NCBI GenBank assembly: GCA_963750915.1
Contig: CAVVSF010000008.1
Coordinates: 248,001 to 312,000 of the forward strand
Source of the DNA: DATBJJ01 sp963750915
GTDB lineage: Bacteria; Acidobacteriota; Vicinamibacteria; Vicinamibacterales; 2-12-FULL-66-21
Reading direction: 5' to 3'
Length of the DNA stretch: 64,000 nt
The stretch's first letter is position 1; each line of letters begins with the position of its first letter. The notes under the pieces were generated by a model that worked only from the letters and a program-made list of their open reading frames with translations, did no database searches and had not been told where the DNA came from. The position numbers and the translations under genes were made by a program. Below are positions 54,513 through 63,129 of this stretch, piece by piece.

Positions 54513-57500
54513 ATGCGCTCGAAAGGAACTCTCGGGATCGTTGTTGGAGTGCTCGCTCTCGTGGGCACGCTCGTCGCTCTCCCTTCACGGGCCGCGGCTC
54601 AGGCGGTCACCGGCACGCTGCTCGGCAACGTCACCGACGCCAGCGGCGCTCCCGTTCCCGGCGCAACCGTCACCGCGACCGAGGTCGAAACCAACGTCAG
54701 CCGCACCGCGGTCTCGACCGAGGCCGGCAACTACATCTTCTCGAGCCTGCGCAGCGGCACCTACAACGTCAACGCCGAGCTGCAGGGCTTCCGCAAGGTC
54801 GTGCGCGAGAACGTCCGCGTCGACGTCAACACGACGATGCGCGTCGACCTCACCCTCGAGCTGGGCCAGGTCACCGAGGCCGTTACCGTCGCCGCCGAGA
54901 CGCCCATCCTCCAGACCGACCGCACCGACACCGGCCGGCTGCTGGAGTCGAAGGTCGTCACCGAGATCCCGCTCGGCTTCAACCGCAACTTCCAGGGCCT
55001 GCTCGTCACCGTCCCCGGCGCGACCCGGCCGTTCCGGCCGCATTCACAGTTCTTCAACTCGCAGGACAGCCTCAGTACCGAGGTCAACGGCCAGCCCAGG
55101 ATGGCCAACAACACGCTGATTGAAGGGCTCGACAACAACCATAAAACCGGCTTGATGAGCGTGATCATCCCGTCCTCGGACGCGCTCGAGACCGTCAGCG
55201 TCTCGACCAGCAACTACGACGCCGAGTTCGGCCGGTCCGGTGGCGCGATTACCAACGTGACGCTGAAGTCGGGCACCAACACCTTCCACGGCAGCGGCTT
55301 CTTCTTCGGCAACACCGAGGCGACCAACGCCAGTGACTACTTCACGCACCTCAAGGCGCCGACCAAGTTCGCTCAGGGCGGCTTCACGCTCGGCGGTCCG
55401 ATCATGCGCAACCGCTTCTTCTTCTTCGGCGACTACCAGCGCACGATCGACAACCTCGGCTACGTCGTCCGCGCAGTGGTGCCGACGATGGCGATGCGGA
55501 ACGGCGACTTCAGCGCCGTTGCGAACGGCATCTACGATCCGACGACCGGGGCGGTCAACGGCACCGGCCGGACCGCGTTCGCGAACAATCAGATCCCGCA
55601 GGACCGCATCAGCCCGATTGCCCGCCGGCTGATCGCGATGATTCCCGAGCCGAACATCGCCGGCGCGCCGCTCGGCCAGAACAACTACCAGAAGGCGCAG
55701 GTCCGCGAGAAGACGACCGATGCGTTCGACACCAAGCTGAACTACAGCCTGAACGAGGCGAACCAGTTGTCGTACCGCATCAGCTTCCAGCGGCCGGTGG
55801 TTTTCGATCCGGGCCCGTACGGCGAGTTCGGCGGTCCGGCCAATGACGGCTTCGCCGGTACCGGCACGAACAAGAGCATCAGCACCGCCGGCAACTGGAC
55901 GAAGGTCTTCAGCGCGTCGATGGTCATGGACGTGCGCGGCGGCGTCAGCTACTACCACAACATCGCCATCTCGCAGGGCCAGGGCCTGACCTCGAGCACC
56001 GACGTCGGCATCCCCGGCGCCAACATCGACGAGTTCACGAGCGGCCTGTCGCGGTTCACGATTGGCGGCTACACCGCGCCGGTGCTCGGCTTCTCACCCA
56101 GCCTGCCGTGGGACCGCTCCGAGACGACGTGGAATGTGGCGACGACGTTGACGAAGCTGCTCCGCAGCCACACCGTGAAGCTCGGCGGCGAGTGGCGCCA
56201 CAATCGAGACCTCCTGCTGCAGACGCAGGACGCCGGCGGCCCGCGCGGCCTCTTCAACTTCAACGCCTCCGGCACCGGCCTGCCGAGCGACGAGGCATCG
56301 CTCAGCGGCGTCGCCAACTCGTTCGCGTCATTCCTGCTCGACTGGCCGAACGGCGTCACCCGCGATCTCAAGGCCATCGACGAGCCGGGGACGCAGCACT
56401 CGGCGGTCTTCCTCTTCGTGCAGGACAAGTGGCAGGCGCGGCCGAACCTGACCATCGACCTCGGCCTGCGCTGGGAGTACTACACGCCGCTGACGGGCCT
56501 CGAAGGCGCCGGCAGCCTCTCGAACTACGACCCCGCCACCAACACGCTGCGCGTCGCCGGCTTTGGCGACACGTCGGATGCGGTGAACGTCAAGAACACG
56601 TTCAGCAACTTCAACCCGCGCACCGGCGTGTCCTGGCGCGCTCAACCCGGAAACGGTGCTGCGCGCGGGCTACGGCGCCAGCACGATCCCGTTCCCGGAC
56701 AACCGCTATGCCTTCAACTACCCGGTCAAGCAGAACTACTCCGGGTCGGCGACGAACGGCTTCCGGGCCGCGGGATCGATGGCGACCGGCTTCCCGGAGC
56801 CATCGCTGGTGACGGTGCCGTCCGACGGCGTCATCCCGGTGTCCGGCTCGCTCCTCAACTCGACCTACGATGTCATTCCGTCCGGCCTGCGCGAGGGCAC
56901 GCTGCACTCGTGGAACGTCGCGGTCCAGCGGCAGTTGCCATTCCAGCTCACCGCCGACATCGCCTACGTCGGCAACCGCGGCGTCAATCTCGTCATGGAC
57001 GTCGACGAGAACGCGAGCCTGATCTACAACTCCGGCAACCTCGGCCGGCCGCAGTTCGGCGCCTACAATCGCACCGGCACGACCCGCGTCCGCAGCAACG
57101 AGAACAAGTCGGAGTACAACGCGCTGCAGATGAAGGTCGACCGCCGCTTCTCGAACGGCCTGCTGATCATGAACTCGTACACCCTGAGCCGCTCGAAGGA
57201 TCTCGTGAACGAGAACACCAGCCTCGCGACGCCGATCGACTTCGACCTGAGCTGGGCCCGGTCGAACTTCGACCGCACGCACAACTACGTGCTGACGACG
57301 ATCTACGAGCTGCCGTGGGGGCCGGGCAAGCGCTGGATGAACGAAAGCCTGCTCGGGAAGATCGTCGGCGGCTGGCAGTTGAGCGGCCTCTTCATCGGCC
57401 AGTCGGGCTCGCCGCTGAACATCACCGGCAACGGCACGCTGCTCAACACGCCGGGCAACACCGCCTACGCCAACCTCAACGGCTCGCACAACGTTCTCGG

Positions 57501-57822
57501 CGGCCTCGGCCCGGGCCAGCTCTACTTCGACCCGTCCGTCTACGCGCTGCCGGCGGCGGGCGTCCAGGGCAACATGAGCCGCAACGGCGGTCCCGAAGGC
57601 CCGGGATTCTGGCAGCTCGACACGTCGCTCTTCAAGCGGTTCTCGCTCGGCAGCTCGCGCTTTGCCGAGTTCCGCATCGACGCGTTCAACACCACCAACT
57701 CGGTCCGCTGGGGCAACCCCGGCACCGGTTACAGCACTGCTGCCGGCAACACCTTCGGCCAGATCACCGGTACCAACGGCGCCCAGCGCAGCCTGAGATT
57801 TGGCGGGAGGTTCGTATTCTGA
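54513..57822 (+). CDS. Oar-like TonB-dependent receptor with carboxypeptidase-regulatory domain, frameshifted
   Basis: An outer-membrane receptor of about 1,102 residues. Signal peptide (LGIVVGVLALVGTLVALPSRAAA), carboxypeptidase-regulatory beta-sandwich (GTLLGNVTDASGAPVPGATV), plug (TGRLLESKVVTEIPLG, ETVSVSTSNYDAEFGRSGG), and a barrel ending SLRFGGRFVF. The frame breaks at 56638-56645 (TGGCGCGCTCAACCC): one base less restores VSWRLNPETVLRAGYGAS. Length 3n+1 agrees. The ATG 54513 has GGAGG 4 bases upstream. It is about 40 residues shorter than the receptor at 9821, and the two are not adjacent copies. Confidence 0.88.
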
Positions 57823-57825
57823 GTC

Positions 57826-57888
57826 GGCTCACGGCTCAAGGCTCAAGGCTCAGGCACAACTTGAGCCCTGAGCCCTGAGCCATGAGCC
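57826..57888. repeat. GGCTCAAG word-repeat hairpin between convergent genes
   Basis: GGCTCACGGCTCAAGGCTCA and following words pair with CTTGAGCCCTGAGCCCTGAG ending at 57888. The right edge touches the TAG (57891-57889) of the converging quinoprotein gene. The words are the same as at 26047. Confidence 0.85.
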
Positions 57889-59988
57889 CTATCTGGGCAG
57901 CGCGAAGGCGACATAGACACCGCCTGAAGCGCTGCCCTGCCCTCCCTTGCCGCCGCCGGCGGCGATCGCCACGAACTGCCGGCCGCCGATCATGTAGGTC
58001 GCGGGCGTGCCGTTGCCTGAGAATGGCATCGTCGTCTCCCACAGCAACGCGCCCGTTGCCTTGTCGAAGGCCCGGAACTTCCGATCGAAATTCGACGCGC
58101 CGATGAAGACGAGGCCGCCGGCGGTGACGATCGGACCGCCGTAGTTCTCGCTGCCGGTGTCCTTCATCCCCTGGGCGACGAGCGCCGGATACTCGCCGAA
58201 CGGGATCTGCCAGGCGTACTCGCCGGTGTTCAGATTGATCGCGTTGAGCGTGCCCCACGGCGGCGCCACCGCCGGGTAGCCGTCCGGGTCCATGAACTTG
58301 CGGTAGCCGGTGAAGCGGTACGGCAGGATCGGCTTGCGCCCGTCGCCGACGCCGACGTCCGCGCCGGTCGCCAGGTACTCGACGATGGCGCTGACGGCGG
58401 CGTCCGACAGTTCTGGAAAGCCAGCCATCCGCCCGGCACCCTTGCGGATGACCGCCGTCAGGTCCGGTCGAGAGCGGCGTGTGCCGATGCCGGCCAGCGT
58501 CGGGATCTGCGGCGGCGCCCCCTGCAGATCGTCGCGGTGGCAGGAGGCGCAGTGCTGACGGTACACGCCGGCGCTCGTCGCCGGCTGCTCGGCCGGCGCC
58601 AGCCCGCCGGTCCATACGAGATCGTTCGCGTTGACGTAATACAGTCCTGTCTGCGGATCGAACGCCTGGCCGCCCCATTCCGCGCCGCCGTCGAACCCTG
58701 GGAAGAGAACTGTCTGGCGCTCGAGACCGAACGGCACGAACGGGCCGTCGTTCCTGAACTTCGCGAGCTCTTCCGCCGCCCACTTCGCCGCCGCGGGCGT
58801 CCTCGTCGTCAGCGTGTCCTTCGTGACGACGCTGCGGGCGAACGGCCTGGGCTTCGTCGGCATCGGCTGGGTCGCCGCCGTGACTTCACCGGGGACGTCG
58901 CTCGGCGGAAACCCGCGATCCTCGATCGGAAAGATCGGCGCCCCGGTTTCACGGTCGAACACGAAGACGTAGCCGTGCTTGGTTGCCTGAGCGACGGCGT
59001 CGATAGTGCGGCCGCCCTGCCTGATCGTGACCAGGCTCGGCGGCGACGGCAGGTCGCGATCCCAGATGTCGTGCCGCACGACCTGGTAGTGCCAGATGCG
59101 GCGCCCGGTGGCGGCGTCGAGCGCGATCAGCGCGTTGGCGTAAAGATTGTCGCCGAGCCGGTTGGCGCCATAGAAGTCGGACGCCGCCGATCCGGTCGGG
59201 ACATAGACGACGCCGCGCCGCTCGTCGAGCGCCATCCCCGGCCAGCTGTTGGCGCCGCCGACTTCCTGCCAGGAGTTCTTCGACCAGGTGTCGTATCCGG
59301 GCTCGCCCGGGTGCGGGATAGTGTGAAAGCTCCAGCGCAGCGCGCCGGTGCGGGCGCTGTAGGCGCGAACGTCGCCGGGGGACGCCGGGAGCCCTTCCGA
59401 GACGCGACCGCCGACGATCAGGAGATCGCGATAGACGACGCCGGGCGACGTCAGGCGGACTGACTGCTCCTCCGGCGGCCGCCCGAGATCCCGGCGCAGA
59501 TCGATCCGTCCGCCGTCGCCGAACGCCGCGATCGGCCTGCCGGTGCGCGCGTCGAGCGCGTAGAGATACTGATCGACGGCGGCGTAGACGCGCCGGTCGT
59601 CGCCCTCGGCCCAGTACATGAGACCGCGATTCGGTCCCTGGGACTTGATCCCCGAGTCGAACGTCCAGACCAGCGCGCCGGTATCGGCACGCAACGCGAA
59701 CGCCTTGTGCGACGGCGTGTTGGCGAACAGCAGGCCGTCGGCGACGATCGGCTGCGTCTGCAGCCCGCCGCTCTCGCCGCTGTCGTAGGTCCACGCCACG
59801 GCGAGCTGGCCGACGTTGGTCCGATCGATCTGCGCCAAAGTCGAGTAGCGGACCTGATCCGGCGTGCCGCCATAGGCGGACCACGTGTCGTAGGTGGGTG
59901 CGGCCGGACCCTGGCGCTTGGCCGCGATGGCGACGCCCAGCGCCGCAGCGATGATCGCGACGCCGGCCGCGAATGCGGACGATCTCAT
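57889..59988 (-). CDS. PQQ-dependent dehydrogenase with cytochrome c domain inserted in the propeller
   Basis: A 699-residue periplasmic quinoprotein. A hydrophobic N-terminal segment (FAAGVAIIAAALGVAIAA) exports or anchors it. Propeller blades with the PQQ-type WAYDSGE, TGALVWTFDSG, GDNLYANALIALDAATGR and HDIWDRDLPSPPSL are visible. At about residues 490-570 a haem c domain interrupts the propeller, with CASCH (Q-H-C-A-S-C-H) and a distal Met candidate in the MAGFPEL region. The last blades resume after it (AWQIPFGEYPAL to the end). It probably oxidises sugars or alcohols and passes electrons to its own haem. The start is the ATG 59988. Confidence 0.9.
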   Translation of the reverse strand: MRSSAFAAGVAIIAAALGVAIAAKRQGPAAPTYDTWSAYGGTPDQVRYSTLAQIDRTNVGQLAVAWTYDSGESGGLQTQPIVADGLLFANTPSHKAFALRADTGALVWTFDSGIKSQGPNRGLMYWAEGDDRRVYAAVDQYLYALDARTGRPIAAFGDGGRIDLRRDLGRPPEEQSVRLTSPGVVYRDLLIVGGRVSEGLPASPGDVRAYSARTGALRWSFHTIPHPGEPGYDTWSKNSWQEVGGANSWPGMALDERRGVVYVPTGSAASDFYGANRLGDNLYANALIALDAATGRRIWHYQVVRHDIWDRDLPSPPSLVTIRQGGRTIDAVAQATKHGYVFVFDRETGAPIFPIEDRGFPPSDVPGEVTAATQPMPTKPRPFARSVVTKDTLTTRTPAAAKWAAEELAKFRNDGPFVPFGLERQTVLFPGFDGGAEWGGQAFDPQTGLYYVNANDLVWTGGLAPAEQPATSAGVYRQHCASCHRDDLQGAPPQIPTLAGIGTRRSRPDLTAVIRKGAGRMAGFPELSDAAVSAIVEYLATGADVGVGDGRKPILPYRFTGYRKFMDPDGYPAVAPPWGTLNAINLNTGEYAWQIPFGEYPALVAQGMKDTGSENYGGPIVTAGGLVFIGASNFDRKFRAFDKATGALLWETTMPFSGNGTPATYMIGGRQFVAIAAGGGKGGQGSASGGVYVAFALPR

Positions 59989-60008
59989 GTGAGTGAGCCC
60001 GGTGCGGG

Positions 60009-60062
60009 CCAGTTGCCAGCTGGCTGGCAACTGGCAACTGGAGACTGGTAACTGGTAACTGA
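60009..60062. repeat. CAGTTGCCAG/GGTAACTG word repeat
   Basis: CCAGTTGCCAGCTGGCTGGC then further AACTGGCAACTGG and ACTGGTAACTGGTAACT words can fold into short stems. It lies between the quinoprotein start and the DinB stop (60066). Confidence 0.65.
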
Positions 60063-60065
60063 GAC

Positions 60066-60593
60066 CTACTTCTCCGACGACGGCGGCACGATGCCCTTGA
60101 TGCGCATGTAGGTGACCATGTTGCCGTAGTGCTCGAAGTCGTGGTGGGTGTTGAACTCGAGGATCGACAGCTTGGCCATGTCGCCGGCGAAGAACTTCAC
60201 CGTCTCCGCCCCGGCCGCGTCGGTCATCGCCGCGTGGGCCTTGTCGCAGTAGGCAAAGGACTCGGCGAGCGCCTTCTGCAGGTCCGCCTTGGTCGTCTTC
60301 GACTTCTCGGCCCCGGGCGGCGTCGGTTTGTCGGCGGCGGCGGCGCCGCAGAACATGAAGTTGGCATCGGCGATGTGGCCGACGAGCTGACCGAAGCTGC
60401 GCACGTCCGGCGAAGCCTTGAAGGTGTAATGCTCTTCAGGCATCTTCTCCGCCGCGCGCGTCACGTAGCCCTTGATGATGTCGTAGGTCCGCTTGGCCCC
60501 GGCGCTCAGCGAGTTCTGGGCCTGGGCCTGCGCGTCGGCGGCGAAGCCGAGCGTGAGCACGGCCGCCCCGGCGAGAGTGAGAACACGTGTCAT
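60066..60593 (-). CDS. Secreted DinB family protein
   Basis: A 175-residue DinB-fold protein with a signal peptide (TRVLTLAGAAVLTLGFAADAQA). The metal-ligand pattern is visible as FGQLVGHIADAN and LEFNTHHDFEHYGNM. The exported DinB group is common in Acidobacteriota and has no known reaction. It lies downstream of the quinoprotein on the same strand. The ATG 60593 is preferred: AAGGAG lies 8 bases upstream, whereas the ATG at 60599 is too close. Confidence 0.88.
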   Translation of the reverse strand: MTRVLTLAGAAVLTLGFAADAQAQAQNSLSAGAKRTYDIIKGYVTRAAEKMPEEHYTFKASPDVRSFGQLVGHIADANFMFCGAAAADKPTPPGAEKSKTTKADLQKALAESFAYCDKAHAAMTDAAGAETVKFFAGDMAKLSILEFNTHHDFEHYGNMVTYMRIKGIVPPSSEK

Positions 60594-60660
60594 CTGCATC
60601 GCTCCTTTCACGGCGAATGAAAGGAGTCTACACCCGGAAGCGGGGTCGCTGCCCGGCAGC

Positions 60661-62976
60661 TCAGGCGGCCGCCTGCCGCTTGATCAATGAGGTGACGAAC
60701 GCCGCGGCGTAGAGCCCGGCGGCCAGCCAGTAGAGGAACTGGAAGCCGAAATACATCGAGTTGTATTCGAGCAGTCCGCCGCACATGGCGCCGAACAGGT
60801 TCGCGGCCATGGCGCCGGTAATCCCCGGGCTCGTCGCGATGAGCGACGAGAAGACGATGCCGGAGAAAAACATCGGTGACGTCAGCACGACAATCGTCGC
60901 CACCTGGCCGAGCGGCGTCGGCCCGAAACCGCCGCTCCTCGCCACCACGAGCCCGACGGCGAGACTCGTCAGCAGCAGCAGGTACGGCACCAGGGGCCGC
61001 TGGATCTTCAATCGCTCCACCACGAGGTTGGCGAGGAACGCCATCGTCAGGATCCCGCCGATGACGATGCCGATGACCTGCCAGGTGTTGCCGAAGACCA
61101 GGCCCATCTCCGTGATGCCCTTGGTCTCGACCAGCATGAAGCCGGCACCGAGGAGGAAGTACGGCAGGTTGCCGACCGTCGGCCGCTCGCTGAAGCTCGA
61201 GATGAGGTAGAGCGACAGCGCCAGCACCGTGCCGATCATGAAAAGGTAGGACACCGGATACGTGCGGCGCGGCATGTAGAAAAACGGCCAGTCGTCGGTC
61301 GAGAGGTCGGCCTTGATCGACGGATCGGCGAACCGCGTCGTGCAATCGCGGAACCCGAGCTCGTCGATCACCCCGGGCGGCACGTTGACTTCGCCGCGGC
61401 GCGCCTGGAAGAAGGTCACCGAGTAGTCGTAGCGGCCCTCGACGCATTTCGGCGACTGACCGTCGAACGCCTCCTGCAGCATGAGGTGAATCTTGCGCCC
61501 CATGTCCCTGGTGATCAGCGCGAACGACAGCGCCAGGACACCCGTCTCCTTCAGCCGTGACCGCGCGTCGCGGAAACCCTCGACGGTATAGACGAAGGAA
61601 TCGAGACGGACGCTCGATGCGTGGCTGAGCAGGGTGTGCGAGTCGAGCAGGCCGTAGACGACCATGTCGTACTGCCAGTCGCGGGTGCGGAGGAACGTCC
61701 GCGCGTCGTTGACGATCGGGCGGACCTGCGGCTGGTCGTACGGGTGCTCGGGGTGATTGGCCCGGCCGGCGGCGAGGATTGCCGGATCAATCTCGATGGC
61801 GTCGATGAACTTCGCCCCCGACCGCACCGCCGCTGCCACGTCGTTGCCGCTGCCGGCGCCGACGACCGCGACATCGGTCGGCGTGCCGTAGACGCGGTAC
61901 GGGAGGTCGTAGTAGTTGCGGATGCGCAGCATCTCGGTGTCGAGCGCGTCTCGGTTGGCAAGATTGAAGACCCGCTGGTAGTAATGCCCGGCGGCGCGAA
62001 TCTCCATGTAGCCCTGCGGAGTGTGCCCGAGCTCGAGCATCTGGTACGGCGAGTAGACCTTGTGCCACAGCGGGCTGACGGGCCACGCCAGGATCATCAG
62101 CGCGACGACGGCAACGCAGCCGGCGACGCTGAAGCTCATGGCTCGGCGCACGTGCAGCAGCAGGATCACCGCGAACGAGATCCCGTACCAGACGATCGGC
62201 GGTGTCCAGAGGAAGCTGACGATGAAGGTCAGGGCGACGCCGACAAGACTGCCGAGCAGATTCAAGCCGTAGGCGCGCAGGTTCGGCCGCCGCTTCATCA
62301 GGCGGCCGCAGACCTGGCCGATCGGCACGAACGCCAGCGACGTCATCACGAACGCGACCGAGAGAAAGAAGTAGGTGGCCACGCCCTCGCCAAACGTCGT
62401 CAGGACGTTGACGCCCATGTTCAGCTGTTCCTGGAATGGCAGGTTGCGCACGCTCGCCAGCGTCCACTCGGGCATGCCGGCGCGAAACGCGATCAGGAAC
62501 AGGAACTGCCAGGCGAGGAGCGGCAGCACCAGGGCGAGCGGCGTGCGATCGCGGGCCGCCAGCGAATAGCCGATGCCGAGGCCGGCGAAACAGGACAGGA
62601 GGGTGAAGTTCTTGTAGAAGGCGAAGAATTCGAACACCGTTCCCTGCCAGCGGATCACCGCCAGCTCGAGGAACAGGCTCATCGCTGCGGCACCGAAGAT
62701 CGCGAGGTCGACGTAACGCGCCGGCAGTTCGTCGAGGAAGGTCGTCTGGGCGGTGAAGTGGTCGTCGAGCGCCTGCGCCCGGGCGCGCAGCCAGCCGGCA
62801 AAGAGCAGGCCGCACGCAGCGGCGGTCAGCGCGAGCGCCGGATACGCGACGTACGAGGCGGCAGTCCAGGGGGTCTGATCGTTCAGTCGGCTGCAGAAGG
62901 CCGTGACGACGGGAACCAGCAGCGTGGCAAAGAACACGACGGCCGTCAGGCGCAGAAAGACTCTCGTCAGCCCCAC
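60661..62976 (-). CDS. Polytopic membrane protein with spermidine-synthase-like domain
   Basis: A 771-residue paralogue of the protein at 37434. About seven helices precede, and seven follow, a Rossmann domain carrying DVAVVGAGSGNDVAAAV, IDAIEIDP and NDARTFLRTRDWQYDMVVYG. It has an extra membrane pair at the N-terminus. The conserved C-terminal LLGAGFMLVETKGITEMGLV is shared with the other copy (LLGAGFMLLETKSIIQFALL). No polyamine pathway genes are near. GTG start with GGAG 5 bases upstream. Confidence 0.87.
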   Translation of the reverse strand: MGLTRVFLRLTAVVFFATLLVPVVTAFCSRLNDQTPWTAASYVAYPALALTAAACGLLFAGWLRARAQALDDHFTAQTTFLDELPARYVDLAIFGAAAMSLFLELAVIRWQGTVFEFFAFYKNFTLLSCFAGLGIGYSLAARDRTPLALVLPLLAWQFLFLIAFRAGMPEWTLASVRNLPFQEQLNMGVNVLTTFGEGVATYFFLSVAFVMTSLAFVPIGQVCGRLMKRRPNLRAYGLNLLGSLVGVALTFIVSFLWTPPIVWYGISFAVILLLHVRRAMSFSVAGCVAVVALMILAWPVSPLWHKVYSPYQMLELGHTPQGYMEIRAAGHYYQRVFNLANRDALDTEMLRIRNYYDLPYRVYGTPTDVAVVGAGSGNDVAAAVRSGAKFIDAIEIDPAILAAGRANHPEHPYDQPQVRPIVNDARTFLRTRDWQYDMVVYGLLDSHTLLSHASSVRLDSFVYTVEGFRDARSRLKETGVLALSFALITRDMGRKIHLMLQEAFDGQSPKCVEGRYDYSVTFFQARRGEVNVPPGVIDELGFRDCTTRFADPSIKADLSTDDWPFFYMPRRTYPVSYLFMIGTVLALSLYLISSFSERPTVGNLPYFLLGAGFMLVETKGITEMGLVFGNTWQVIGIVIGGILTMAFLANLVVERLKIQRPLVPYLLLLTSLAVGLVVARSGGFGPTPLGQVATIVVLTSPMFFSGIVFSSLIATSPGITGAMAANLFGAMCGGLLEYNSMYFGFQFLYWLAAGLYAAAFVTSLIKRQAAA

Positions 62977-63088
62977 AATGTCTCCAGCTTTCGGTATTGG
63001 CGATCCGGCACGCGCGAGCGGTCGTCCCGTCCGTTCGCACGTAGCGAGTTGGACCAGAGATCATACCCCGGGCGCGAGAGAGAACGTC

Positions 63089-63112
63089 GGGACAGTCACC
63101 GGTGACTGTCCC
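63089..63112. promoter_or_regulatory. 24-base perfect palindrome upstream of selO
   Basis: GGGACAGTCACC/GGTGACTGTCCC is perfectly self-complementary with no loop. It lies in the divergent gap 63,000-63,130, within the likely -35 region of selO. It could be an operator or a short REP-type sequence. Confidence 0.5.
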
Positions 63113-63117
63113 CGCTG

Positions 63118-63123
63118 TACAAT
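63118..63123 (+). promoter_or_regulatory. Putative -10 box (TACAAT) of selO
   Basis: TACAAT ends 6 bases before the TTG at 63130, so transcription would start at about the first codon. No ribosome site is visible. Confidence 0.35.
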
Positions 63124-63129
63124 TCTGGT

